Part shown: positions 1 to 8,447 of the stretch, piece by piece
How positions within the stretch are numbered: the stretch's first letter is position 1
Layout of the letters: each line of letters begins with the position of its first letter
Assembly: GCF_024721155.1 (NCBI RefSeq)
Contig: NZ_JAHVAP010000006.1
Span: 429,885-493,884 of the forward strand
Direction: 5' to 3'
DNA length: 64,000 nt
Source: Mucilaginibacter phenanthrenivorans
GTDB lineage: Bacteria; Bacteroidota; Bacteroidia; Sphingobacteriales; Sphingobacteriaceae
Translations under genes and position numbers: made by a program
Notes under the pieces: generated by a model
Told to the model about the DNA's origin: nothing
What the model saw: the letters and a program-made list of their open reading frames with translations, nothing else
Database searches by the model: none

Positions 1-842
1 ATCCTGCGTGCGATAAATAAAGGATCTTCCCCACCGACTATCATCCGAGCCAGCCAGTAAACGGCACCGTTAGGATCACTTCCTCTCATGGATTTAATAA
101 AGGCCGAAATGATATCATAATGTTGTTCACCGGTCTTGTCGTACAGTGCCATATTTTGCTGCACGTGTTCCAGCACGGCATCATTTGTTATGGTGATCTT
201 TTTGCTGTCGAAACCATTTACCAGTAACTCAAAAATATTGAGCAGCTTGCGTGCATCACCGCCTGATAAGCGCAACAGCGCCTCGTTTTCCTTTATGGTG
301 ATGCTCTTTTTGCGGATCACTTCATCCTCCTTCATCGCTTTAGCAAGCAGGCTCATCAGGTCGTCCTCATTTAACGACTGCAGGATATACACCTGGCATC
401 GCGACAACAAAGCCGAGATGACTTCGAATGATGGATTTTCTGTGGTGGCGCCAATCAGCGTAACGATGCCACGCTCAACCGCACCCAGCAATGAGTCCTG
501 CTGCGATTTGGAAAAACGGTGAATTTCATCAATAAACAATACCGGCAGAATTTGGCCTTCTTCCTTAAGCAGCGATGCCTTTTCTATCACCTCACGTACA
601 TCCTTCACACCCGAGTTGATGGCGCTCAAGGCAAAGAATGGCCGATCCAAAGTTTGCGAGATGATATAGGCCAGCGTGGTTTTTCCAACTCCCGGCGGCC
701 CCCAAAAGATCATAGATGGCAAAGCGCCCGATTCAATGGCCTTCCGTAAAACCGCACCCTTGCCCACCAAATGTTTTTGCCCCACGTAATCATCCAGGTT
801 TTTGGGGCGCATGCGCTCGGCTAATGGGGGTAGGTTATTCAT
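1..842 (-). CDS. rarA: Replication-associated recombination protein A (RarA/MgsA), 3' end beyond the window
   Basis: AAA+ clamp-loader-like ATPase of the RarA/MgsA/WRNIP1 family, which acts at stalled replication forks. The reading frame starts at the ATG on the minus strand at 842 and stays open to base 1, so about 280 residues are visible and the C-terminal part lies outside the window. Visible motifs are the Walker A run GPPGVGKTT, the Walker B run LFIDEIHRFSK and the sensor-1 run IGATTENPSF, all typical of RarA. A stretch reading SMRGSDPNGAVYWLARM near the edge is the conserved start of the RarA C-terminal helical region. The gene is divergent from the glycosylase gene at 907, with 64 bp between them. 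I am confident of the family. RuvB is excluded by the N-terminal PLAERMRPKNLDDYVGQ run and the C-terminal motif. Confidence 0.95.
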   Translation of the reverse strand, partial: MNNLPPLAERMRPKNLDDYVGQKHLVGKGAVLRKAIESGALPSMIFWGPPGVGKTTLAYIISQTLDRPFFALSAINSGVKDVREVIEKASLLKEEGQILPVLFIDEIHRFSKSQQDSLLGAVERGIVTLIGATTENPSFEVISALLSRCQVYILQSLNEDDLMSLLAKAMKEDEVIRKKSITIKENEALLRLSGGDARKLLNIFELLVNGFDSKKITITNDAVLEHVQQNMALYDKTGEQHYDIISAFIKSMRGSDPNGAVYWLARMIVGGEDPLFIARR

Positions 843-906
843 TTGGGTAAATTTCAGAAAACTAAATGCTAAATCCTAAAAAAGTTAGTAAGTTTAAAAC
901 AACGAT

Positions 907-1548
907 ATGACCAATAAGTTTATCCGCGATAATTACCACACCATTTGCGATCAGCTCGGAAGCATTGATGCCGATCTGGCTGCTATTATAAAAACCTATG
1001 GCTATCCGCCATTTTGGTCGCGGCCAAATACGTTTGAGACCTTGGTGCATATTATTTTGGAGCAACAGGTTTCGCTGGCATCTGCCTTATCAGCGTTAAA
1101 TAAATTAAGGGAGCGCGTGCAGCAGTTAACACCCGCAAGGTTGCTGCTGCTTACCGATGAGGAAATGAAGGCGTGTTATTGCAGTCGCCAAAAAACAAGC
1201 TATATCAAATATTTGGCAGAGGCTTTATTAAGCGGGCAGCTTAACCTCGCTGAACTGGAAGAAATGCCCGACGACCAGGTACGCGCCAAATTAGTAGCGC
1301 TAAAAGGCATCGGCAACTGGACGGCCGATGTATACCTGATGTTTGTGCTGCAGCATTCGGATATCTTTCCCGTCGGCGATCTTGCGGCTGTAAATGCGAT
1401 GAAACGTGTAAAGCATTTGCCGGCGGGTACAACAAAGGAACAGCTGATGAAGATAGCCACTCAGTGGCAGCCAAACAAGACAATTGCCACTATGATATTA
1501 TGGCATTATTATTTATCGGCGCCAAAAAGTAAAGACCTGATTATATGA
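907..1548 (+). CDS. DNA-3-methyladenine glycosylase II-like protein (HhH-GPD)
   Basis: Base-excision DNA glycosylase of 213 residues that removes alkylated bases. It has the HhH-GPD fold: an N-terminal helical part with ILEQQVSLASA (about residues 50-60), then the helix-hairpin-helix LKGIGNWTADVYL near residue 135, then FPVGDLA, whose Asp is at the usual catalytic position. It lacks the N-terminal TATA-like domain of E. coli AlkA and so is the short form common in Bacteroidota. No C-terminal FeS cysteine cluster is present, which argues against MutY or Nth. The stop overlaps the start of the acetyltransferase gene by 4 bp (ATGA), suggesting translational coupling. Confidence 0.9.
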   Translation: MTNKFIRDNYHTICDQLGSIDADLAAIIKTYGYPPFWSRPNTFETLVHIILEQQVSLASALSALNKLRERVQQLTPARLLLLTDEEMKACYCSRQKTSYIKYLAEALLSGQLNLAELEEMPDDQVRAKLVALKGIGNWTADVYLMFVLQHSDIFPVGDLAAVNAMKRVKHLPAGTTKEQLMKIATQWQPNKTIATMILWHYYLSAPKSKDLII

Positions 1549-2102
1549 CTGAGAAAGAAAAAATGATCGCCGGTGAACCATACCGCGCAGATGACCCTGA
1601 ACTGGTAGCCTTGCGCCGTGAGGTACGGCTAAAACTGGCACCTTATAACAATGAACCCACGTATGATGCAGATAAGATCAGCAATATGCTTCGAGGTATT
1701 TTAGGCGAAACCGGCAAAGGCAGCTGGATTGAACCACCGTTTTATTGTGACTACGGGTTCAATATCAAGGTAGGCAAGGATTTTTACATGAATTTTGATT
1801 GCGTTATTTTGGATGTCGCGCCGGTAACCATTGGTGATAACGTGATGTGCGGCCCAAAAGTGCAATTGCTTGCCGCTACTCATAGTCTTAATCCCGAAGA
1901 GCGTAATTTTTCAGGCACCGAATTAGGCAAGCCGATAACCATTGGCAACAGGGTTTGGATTGGCGCAGGTGTTATTGTTTGCCCCGGGGTTACCATCGGC
2001 GATGAAGCCGTAATTGGTGCGGGCAGCGTAGTAACACGAGATATCCCTGCAAGAGTATTTGCCGGCGGTAACCCTTGCAGGGTTATAAAAGCGATTGAAT
2101 GA
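1545..2102 (+). CDS. Sugar O-acetyltransferase, maltose acetyltransferase family
   Basis: Acetyl-CoA-dependent transferase of 185 residues with a left-handed beta-helix. The N-terminus (MTEKEKMIAGEPYRADDPEL) is the typical Maa N-terminal domain. Hexapeptide repeats run from about residue 70 to the end, for example VTIGDNVMCGP, ITIGNRVWIGA and VTIGDEAVIGA. AATHSLNP holds the expected catalytic His. Length and order match maltose/galactoside acetyltransferases, but the natural acceptor cannot be read from sequence; many such enzymes detoxify surplus sugars. It shares an ATGA overlap with the upstream glycosylase gene, a pairing with no obvious functional reason. Confidence 0.9.
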   Translation: MTEKEKMIAGEPYRADDPELVALRREVRLKLAPYNNEPTYDADKISNMLRGILGETGKGSWIEPPFYCDYGFNIKVGKDFYMNFDCVILDVAPVTIGDNVMCGPKVQLLAATHSLNPEERNFSGTELGKPITIGNRVWIGAGVIVCPGVTIGDEAVIGAGSVVTRDIPARVFAGGNPCRVIKAIE

Positions 2103-2188
2103 GTTGCTGCTCCGTTAAAAATAAAATTAGCTTTTCATGCAACGCATCCACACAATTTTAAGTCTGTTAGATAAACAAACTTAAATTT

Positions 2189-3223
2189 ATGAAAACTTAT
2201 TTAACCTTATTCATAGTAGCCTGCCAAAGCGTTGTGGCGCTAGCCCAGGATAACGATGGCAAAAAACCTTACCTAACAAAATCATTATCCAATGATGCCA
2301 TCAACAGCGTTGTGGTAAGCACCTCGGCAGGCGGCATTAAAGTTAGCGGCGAGGCCGGCCAATCTCCGCGAATAGAGGTTTATATCAGGGGAAACAACAA
2401 CAAGGAATTGTCAAAGCAGGAAATAGAAAAACGCCTTGCCGAGGATTATGACATGAACATAACTGTTAACGGCCATGAACTGAGCGCGACAGTAAAAAAC
2501 AAGCATACCTTTTCCAACTGGAGAAACCAGATGAGTATTTCGTTTAAGATCTATGTGCCAAAGCAGGTCTCCAGTCATTTAGCAACCAGCGGCGGCGGGA
2601 TCCAATTGGATAATCTTAGTGGAACTGAAAACTTCTCAACGAGTGGCGGCGGTTTGCAGATCGATCACCTTACCGGGATGATCCATGGCCGTACTTCGGG
2701 TGGTGGCATCGAGGTTTCAAATTCAAGCGAAGATATTGACCTGTCGACCAGCGGTGGCGGCATTGAAGCCAGGAATTGTAACGGCAAAATAAAGTTGATC
2801 ACGTCGGGCGGCGGCTTGCAGCTTTTTGATTTAAAAGGAAATATTGTTGCACACACCAGCGGTGGCGGTATTGAAGGCAGGAATATTGAAGGTGAATTAA
2901 ATACCATAACATCTGGCGGCGGCATTGATTTGAGCGGATTAAGCTGCAGCCTGGAAGCCAGCACCAGCGCCGGCGACTTACGCGCCGAAATGAAGCACGT
3001 CGGCAGCTATTTGAAACTAAGCGCGAGTTCTGGTAATATCGACCTTAAATTACCTTCTAAACAAGGTTATGACATTGCTTTAAGGGCTGATGAGGTTAGC
3101 GACCAGCCATCAAACTTTACCGGCGAATGGAAAAAAGATCGTGTTGACGGAAAAATTAACGGTGGCGGTATTGCCGTTACGGCAAGAGCATCAAGCGGAA
3201 ATATAAACTTAAAATTCAATTAA
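2189..3223 (+). CDS. Secreted DUF4097-type beta-solenoid (adhesin-like) protein
   Basis: A 344-residue protein with an N-terminal signal peptide (MKTYLTLFIVACQSVVALAQ, cleavage probably after AQ). The middle, about residues 130-265, consists of near-identical 18-residue rungs, each opening with TSGGGI or TSGGGL. At least seven rungs are clear, with a weaker one (TSAGDL) after them and another (TSAGGI) before. This is the parallel beta-helix pattern of the DUF4097/DUF4098 putative adhesin families. It is probably exported to the periplasm or surface. No catalytic motif is visible. An 86-bp leader separates it from the acetyltransferase gene, so it may have its own promoter. Confidence 0.8.
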   Translation: MKTYLTLFIVACQSVVALAQDNDGKKPYLTKSLSNDAINSVVVSTSAGGIKVSGEAGQSPRIEVYIRGNNNKELSKQEIEKRLAEDYDMNITVNGHELSATVKNKHTFSNWRNQMSISFKIYVPKQVSSHLATSGGGIQLDNLSGTENFSTSGGGLQIDHLTGMIHGRTSGGGIEVSNSSEDIDLSTSGGGIEARNCNGKIKLITSGGGLQLFDLKGNIVAHTSGGGIEGRNIEGELNTITSGGGIDLSGLSCSLEASTSAGDLRAEMKHVGSYLKLSASSGNIDLKLPSKQGYDIALRADEVSDQPSNFTGEWKKDRVDGKINGGGIAVTARASSGNINLKFN

Positions 3224-3268
3224 TATTTTGTATTCCCCCGGTGCACTGGTGTAAAGTCAACAGTTTTT

Positions 3269-3345
3269 AGTCCAAAGTCTTAAGTCAAATCTGGCGTTTT
3301 TATGACTCAGAACTTAAGACTTTGGACTCAAGACTATGCGTAATT
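3269..3345. repeat. Inverted repeat of the AAGTCTTAAGTC family
   Basis: Between the adhesin-like gene and the PAS kinase gene (convergent). The left arm reads AGTCCAAAGTCTTAAGTC and the right arm is its near-perfect complement (ACTTAAGACTTTGGACT). Related arms occur at 19328-19420 and, importantly, inside the mqnB reading frame at 21590-21705. It could act as a bidirectional terminator for the two convergent genes. Confidence 0.7.
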
Positions 3346-3384
3346 TTATGGTTGACAGACACTGTTATCACCGGGGTGAATATT

Positions 3385-5334
3385 CTATTTTAGCGGCAGG
3401 GTAAACCAAAAGGTGCTGCCTTTCCCCAACTCACTTTCCGCACCAATTTCGCCGCCATGGCGCTTTACTATCTCTGAACTGATAAACAGGCCCAATCCCA
3501 ACCCCGAGTTTTGAAAGCCGGATGCCTCCGCACGGTAATAACGATCAAATAAATGTGGGATTTTCTCGGGCTGAATTCCTGGTCCACTATCCTTTACCGC
3601 TATTTTAGCCTTGCCTCCCTCGCGCGATACGATCAAATAGATCTCCTTCGATTCGGGTGCATACTTTACCGCATTGTTCACCAGGTTAACCACTACCTGG
3701 TCAATACCGTGCTCATCTGCATAAACCTCCAATTGCCGGTCGCCCTGGGTAATAAGTTCATGCTTCCCCGCAATACGCACATGGTTGCAGCAAACATCCA
3801 GCATTTCGGCAATGGTAAACATCGTTTTGTTAAGGTGCAGTTCTGACTTACTTGCCCTGCTAACATTCAGCAGGTCCTCAACCAATGCACTTATTTTATG
3901 CATACTCCTGCTCGACTGATCTATCAGCTTCGGCAGTAACTCAGACGAGGGATCATTTTTTACCCTTTCCAGCAATTGTAACGATGCCTTTAAGCTGGTG
4001 ATGGGTGTTTTTAGTTCATGGCTTGCTATACTTATAAAATCATCCTTTTGTTGCTGCAGGCGCTTAAACTCGGTAATATCAAGCAGGGTGCCTAAAATTC
4101 TCACCGGCTTTTCTTCCTTAAAATAAACCTTACCCTGCACCCGGATCCAATGAATTGACCCATCACTATACATTACCCGGGCTTCGTAAAAAAGTTTGCC
4201 GTTTTTATAGGCAGCTTCATGCGCAGCAGTGCGATTTCCACGGTCGTCCGGATGAATTACAGATGCAAACATCTCCCATGAAACCTGCCTGTCGAACCCA
4301 AAAATAGTATTAAACCTGTCGGAAGTAAGCATGATACCCTTTACAAGGTCAAGGTCAAATGTCCCGGTTTCCGCAGCTTCTACAGCCAGTCTTATCCGCT
4401 CTTCCATGTCCTCAACACTATGCCGGGCAATAACCTTATCAGTTACATCAATAGCTAAGACCATTATTGCGGTTACGCTGCCATCGTTTTTTATGGGCTC
4501 GTATACAAAATCAACAAATACTGTTTCGGGCACCCCGTCCCTGGTTAATATCAGCTCGTGTTCCTTTGCAAAAAAGGGCACACCGCTGCTGATCACCTCG
4601 TTCATTACAGGCGCATAAGTAGCAGCGGCTTCCGGTATCGCTTCCCAAATGGTTTTATTCTCCAATTCGATGCGTTGTCGTCCAACCAATTCCAGGTAGC
4701 TGTCATTAACCTCCTGGATAAATAAGTCCTTTGCCCTGATAATGCAGATACCGACCGGGGCCTGCTTAACCATGTTGCGAAAACGAAGATCGCCTTCTGC
4801 CAGGTCCTCATACGCCTCACGCAGGCTCTGCTGCGATTCACTTAATTCTTCGTTTGAAGCATTCAGTTCTTCATTGGCTGCCCTAAGCTCTTCGTTCGAT
4901 GCCTTTAGCTCCTCCGTTAGATTCTGTACCTGTTCTGAATTTAAATAACGTTCGGTTACATCGGTTGCTGTATGAAGTATGCAATAGGTTTTATCCTGAT
5001 CATCCTTTACCGCCCTGTACTCAAAATCGAAATAGAATGTATGCAGCTCGCCGTCAATCACAAGTTGCGCCGCAGTGTTTGTACCGCTAATGGTTATACC
5101 CTCGTTCCAAACTTGTTTAAACAGGTCAATAAAAGGCTGCCCCTTAAGTTCTGGCAACGCATCCTCCAGCGATTTACCTATAACACTCCTGTCCTTTCCC
5201 CAGATAGCGATCATCCGGTCGCTGGCGTATTGTATTACGGCATTTTCGCCGATATGAATAGCTACTGCATTGTTTGATGAGGATAAAACCTGTAATAATT
5301 GCTCGTTACTTAATAGCGGCGCTGGTTGGCTCAT
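3385..5334 (-). CDS. PAS-domain sensor histidine kinase, cytoplasmic
   Basis: A 649-residue hybrid-free histidine kinase without a membrane segment, so probably a soluble sensor. Order: PAS (about 10-130); a coiled-coil linker (about 138-178) made of five heptads of the NEEL type (KASNEEL, RAANEEL, NASNEEL and two looser copies); PAS/PAC (about 180-305); PAS_3-like PAS (about 315-425); HisKA with the phospho-acceptor His439 in ASHELKTP; HATPase_c with N (NLVNNAVKYAPE), G1 (DSGPGI) and G2 (GLGLGLF) boxes to the C-terminus. No response regulator gene lies nearby, so its partner is unknown. The ligand of the PAS domains cannot be inferred. Confidence 0.93.
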   Translation of the reverse strand: MSQPAPLLSNEQLLQVLSSSNNAVAIHIGENAVIQYASDRMIAIWGKDRSVIGKSLEDALPELKGQPFIDLFKQVWNEGITISGTNTAAQLVIDGELHTFYFDFEYRAVKDDQDKTYCILHTATDVTERYLNSEQVQNLTEELKASNEELRAANEELNASNEELSESQQSLREAYEDLAEGDLRFRNMVKQAPVGICIIRAKDLFIQEVNDSYLELVGRQRIELENKTIWEAIPEAAATYAPVMNEVISSGVPFFAKEHELILTRDGVPETVFVDFVYEPIKNDGSVTAIMVLAIDVTDKVIARHSVEDMEERIRLAVEAAETGTFDLDLVKGIMLTSDRFNTIFGFDRQVSWEMFASVIHPDDRGNRTAAHEAAYKNGKLFYEARVMYSDGSIHWIRVQGKVYFKEEKPVRILGTLLDITEFKRLQQQKDDFISIASHELKTPITSLKASLQLLERVKNDPSSELLPKLIDQSSRSMHKISALVEDLLNVSRASKSELHLNKTMFTIAEMLDVCCNHVRIAGKHELITQGDRQLEVYADEHGIDQVVVNLVNNAVKYAPESKEIYLIVSREGGKAKIAVKDSGPGIQPEKIPHLFDRYYRAEASGFQNSGLGLGLFISSEIVKRHGGEIGAESELGKGSTFWFTLPLK

Positions 5335-5639
5335 TGGTAGATGTTTTCGCGATAAAACTTAAATTAATCCTCAATTGCAAAGGTTCATTGTCGCCCGCAA
5401 ATGGATGCAAACACGCAGGCACCGGGCAACAAAATAGTTAAACCAAATAACTTAATAAAAGTTCTTTTAATTTATTTGAACAGTATTCATCCTGGGAATA
5501 ATGATTGATCGATCATAAGTTTGCCGAATATGCCGCTGCATCTGCCAACCTAAGGCTGCATAATTATTTGCCATTAAATGAACAAGTTATAATAATTTGA
5601 TTTACATTTAATTTCAATTATAAACCAACCTCAATTTTT
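5335..5639. other. Divergent intergenic region, kinase gene to DUF4870 gene
   Basis: A 305-bp AT-rich gap between two divergently transcribed genes, so it should hold both promoters. The only pattern I can point to is a TAAGTTTG box at 5516-5523. No gene or strong hairpin is visible. Confidence 0.5.
5516..5523 (+). promoter_or_regulatory. Possible Bacteroidota -7 box (TAnnTTTG)
   Basis: TAAGTTTG matches the Bacteroidota sigma-A -7 consensus TAnnTTTG, about 115 bp upstream of the DUF4870 gene. No TTTG is seen at the proper -33 distance, so the call is weak. Confidence 0.25.
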
Positions 5640-6014
5640 ATGGAACCAGTTAACAATTTCGGAACGTCTGACAATGGCAAAACAGCTGGAATAATCAGCT
5701 ACTTTACCATTGTGGGCTGGCTTATTGCGTATTTTGCATTTCATCAAAACAACAGAACAAGTTTAGGCAGTTACCAGCTCAGGCAAACATTGCTTTTCCA
5801 TATCGCCTGGATGGTAGTTAGATGGGGCCTTAGCATTTTTTTAGCTGCCGTGTGGTTATCAACCGGATTTCTCTCGCTGTATTCGCTTTTGCGTTTGGTT
5901 GATCTTGCGTTTTTTATTATTTGGGTGATAGGGCTTATCGGAGCAATCCAGGGTGAGAAAAAACCTATCCCGCTTTTAGGAGATACGGCGCAAACCATGT
6001 TCTCATCTATCTAA
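5640..6014 (+). CDS. DUF4870-type small membrane protein (Tic20-like)
   Basis: A 124-residue protein of unknown function with three to four hydrophobic segments (about residues 15-32, 50-70, 72-90 and 92-108). GIISYFTIVGWLIAYF followed by SLGSYQLRQTLLFHI, then a short tail, is the usual arrangement of DUF4870/Tic20-like proteins. It is convergent with the DisA_N-fold gene, only 7 bp away stop to stop. No enzymatic residues are apparent. Confidence 0.75.
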   Translation: MEPVNNFGTSDNGKTAGIISYFTIVGWLIAYFAFHQNNRTSLGSYQLRQTLLFHIAWMVVRWGLSIFLAAVWLSTGFLSLYSLLRLVDLAFFIIWVIGLIGAIQGEKKPIPLLGDTAQTMFSSI

Positions 6015-6021
6015 AAAACTT

Positions 6022-7164
6022 TTACAGCAACAACGAGTCAACAAAGTGCGCGTGCACTATATTTTCGCAGGGCGACCATGAAAATATGGTAAACCGGCCG
6101 TCCTGCGATGATACCAATGCAATGGCATCCCGCTGATCAAAAACAAACTGCGCCGCAGAAAGGTGCCGGGTACCGCCATTTTGTGCCGGGTGAATGATGG
6201 ATTGCGCGGTGCCAACAACGGGCTCGGTAACCAGTATTTGTTCAACCGGCACCCCGTTTGATGACAGTGCTATTTTTGCGCCAAAAGCCAGCAGTTCCAG
6301 TTGATCGGTGATAATGGTTGCACCATCAACGGCAGTAAGGCCGGCCACGCTGTCAACGGCACGGTTAACTTCCTCCTGCCAGAGGATCATGCTGCGTTCG
6401 TTAACTACCTCGCTCATCAGCTTTTTAAGTTCATCATAAGCCGGGGTAACCGGGTAAGTTATGGGATGGATGATGGAGTCGCGCCAGGCTTCACTATTGT
6501 TTGGCACGACTAATAATGTGCCCCCATGGCCATGCAGGCGCATAGATGCAGCCAGCTGTACTAATACATTCACCGAATCGTTCCAACCGGTAGGTGAGTT
6601 ATAATCCAGCAGCGAGGTAAGCATCGCCGGGCAATCGGGCAGGCTTTTGCTGTGTTCGTCAATTATTTTTACTTCATCGCCCTTTATCACAGCTACATTT
6701 ATAAACTTGCCAAATCCTTTTATCCGTCGGTGTTTAATAACCAACAACCCTGACTCAACTACCTCCAGCACAAAGCTGCAATCGGGAACAGAGCGGGTGG
6801 TGCCCCAAACATATAATTCCCCATCTTCGTCCCAAACACCCAGGTGTATGCCGGAGCGTTCAACCGCGGGCGCCAATTTGGTAAGCACATGCGGTGTAAC
6901 TAAAATACGTTCTTCAAAAATAAGCGGCTGCCCTGCAAGCTGCGGCGGCAGGTAAGTAAGCGACACCTTTGGCGACCGGCCCTCTTCATGGCGCAGGCTC
7001 GTCCAAAATGCCAGGTCGATTATCGCTTCGATAACCTTTGCAGACGGTTCAGGCGCCAAATCCTGTCCGCCCTGCTGCAGGGCGGATGCCAAAAGCTTTA
7101 TAAAATGAGCTTCTATTGCCGGCGCTGCCACACTTGCCGCCTGGTATGTTGATTTGTAAGCCAT
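6022..7164 (-). CDS. DisA_N-fold (DACNV-like) putative nucleotide sensor protein
   Basis: A 380-residue soluble protein. The C-terminal third resembles the diadenylate-cyclase (DisA_N/DAC) fold: AVDGATIITDQLELLAFGAKI corresponds to the DGA motif strand, and GTRHLSAAQF corresponds to the GTRHRAA motif. The second Arg of the canonical RHR is Leu here, so cyclase activity is doubtful. This degeneracy is described for DAC-derived sensor families (DACNV, DACNG, DACNH), predicted to bind a nucleotide rather than make one. The N-terminal about 260 residues carry beta-rich sequence (VWDEDGELYVWGTTRS) that I cannot assign. The gene is divergent from the exonuclease gene and convergent with DUF4870. 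No effector is fused, so its output is unknown. It could still be a true diadenylate cyclase, which I consider less likely. Confidence 0.65.
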   Translation of the reverse strand: MAYKSTYQAASVAAPAIEAHFIKLLASALQQGGQDLAPEPSAKVIEAIIDLAFWTSLRHEEGRSPKVSLTYLPPQLAGQPLIFEERILVTPHVLTKLAPAVERSGIHLGVWDEDGELYVWGTTRSVPDCSFVLEVVESGLLVIKHRRIKGFGKFINVAVIKGDEVKIIDEHSKSLPDCPAMLTSLLDYNSPTGWNDSVNVLVQLAASMRLHGHGGTLLVVPNNSEAWRDSIIHPITYPVTPAYDELKKLMSEVVNERSMILWQEEVNRAVDSVAGLTAVDGATIITDQLELLAFGAKIALSSNGVPVEQILVTEPVVGTAQSIIHPAQNGGTRHLSAAQFVFDQRDAIALVSSQDGRFTIFSWSPCENIVHAHFVDSLLL

Positions 7165-7310
7165 GAACGCTGAAAAAAGTATTTTGAGCAGCTAAAATAC
7201 CGCAATTATATTTTAAGCAAAACAAATAGCGTAAGTATTACATAAGGATGGTTTTGGTATTGCGCAACACCGGTTTAAAACCAATTGATTATATTTAGGT
7301 TATTTAATAT

Positions 7311-8447
7311 ATGCCCAAAAAACCGCTGCTTGAGTTTACCGACAAGGGAATTTACTGTGCCATAGGGAAGTTTTACATCGACCCATGGAAGCCTGTTGAC
7401 GATGCCGTGATCACCCATGCCCACGCCGACCATGCCTATTGGGGGCATAAGCATTACCTGGCACATCATCTGTCGCGCGAAGTATTGCTTTATCGACTTG
7501 GTGAAATTCAATTGCAAACGGTCGAATACGGCGAAACAGTTATAAAAAACGGTGTGCAAATCAGCCTGTTTCCTGCGGGCCATGTAATTGGGTCGGCGCA
7601 GATCAGGGTGGAACACCAGGGTGAAGTTTGGGTGGTTTCGGGCGATTACAAGGTCGAGGATGATGGTATCTCCACACCATTCGAGCCGGTGCGCTGTAAT
7701 CATTTTATCTCCGAATGTACCTTCGGCATGCCGGTTTATCAATGGAAGCCGCAGGTTGAGATCTTTAACGATGTAAACAATTGGTGGCGCAGCAATGTGG
7801 AACATGGCCTGGCTACGGTTATAGTTGGCTATTCCCTAGGTAAGGCACAACGCATTTTGCAAAACCTGGATCTGTCAATAGGTAACGTGTATACACATGG
7901 TGTTATTGAAAACACCAATGAGGCCCTGCGCCGCAACGGCGTTATATTGAACCCAACCACCAGGATCACACCCGAATCGGTAAAGGAAGAGGTGCGGAAG
8001 GGGATCATCCTCGCGCCGCCATCGTCAGTAGGAACACCCTGGATGCGCAAGTTCGGGCCGTATAGTTTTGGTTATTGTTCCGGCTGGATGGCCATCCGCG
8101 GCGCAAAACGCCGGCGGGCGGCTGATCGCGGCTTTGTATTATCGGACCATGCCGATTGGGACGGTCTTGTGAGTGCTATTGATGCTACCGGTTGCGACAG
8201 CGTTTACCTCACACATGGCTACACCGCAACTTTTACCAGGTATTTAAATGAGATAGGTTTTGATGCACACGAGGTGCATACGCTTTATGGGGATGATGAG
8301 GGGGTTGGTAGCGTGCCGGAGGAAGAGCCGGAAGTTCACGCTGTGCCTCACCCTGCCCTCTCCAAAGGAGAGGGTTCTGATAAGCGCGATGTTCAAATCC
8401 TCTCCTTTGGAGAGGATTTAGGTGAGGCGGGAGGGCGTTTATCATGA
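7311..8447 (+). CDS. Ligase-associated DNA exonuclease (metallo-beta-lactamase fold) with repeat-derived C-terminus
   Basis: A 378-residue beta-CASP/metallo-beta-lactamase nuclease of the family encoded beside ATP-dependent DNA ligases. The metal-binding THAHADH motif is at residues 35-41, FPAGHVIGSAQ near 85, a GDYK Asp near 110 and LSDHADW near 280. The family normally ends near residue 335-345. Here the frame continues for about 35 more residues through a palindromic intergenic repeat (8345-8432; a second copy sits at 55959-56042), giving a Pro/Gly/Ser-rich tail unlikely to be folded. The stop overlaps the ligase ATG by 4 bp, so the two genes are almost certainly co-transcribed. Confidence 0.92.
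   Translation: MPKKPLLEFTDKGIYCAIGKFYIDPWKPVDDAVITHAHADHAYWGHKHYLAHHLSREVLLYRLGEIQLQTVEYGETVIKNGVQISLFPAGHVIGSAQIRVEHQGEVWVVSGDYKVEDDGISTPFEPVRCNHFISECTFGMPVYQWKPQVEIFNDVNNWWRSNVEHGLATVIVGYSLGKAQRILQNLDLSIGNVYTHGVIENTNEALRRNGVILNPTTRITPESVKEEVRKGIILAPPSSVGTPWMRKFGPYSFGYCSGWMAIRGAKRRRAADRGFVLSDHADWDGLVSAIDATGCDSVYLTHGYTATFTRYLNEIGFDAHEVHTLYGDDEGVGSVPEEEPEVHAVPHPALSKGEGSDKRDVQILSFGEDLGEAGGRLS
8345..8432. repeat. Palindromic repeat (CCCTCTCC...GGAGAGG), inside a coding frame
   Basis: The arms read CCTCACCCTGCCCTCTCC and its approximate complement ending CTCCTTTGGAGAGGATTTAG, with internal palindrome CTCTCCAAAGGAGAG. The same element is intergenic at 55959-56042. Here it supplies codons about 345-374 of the exonuclease gene. 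Confidence 0.85.
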
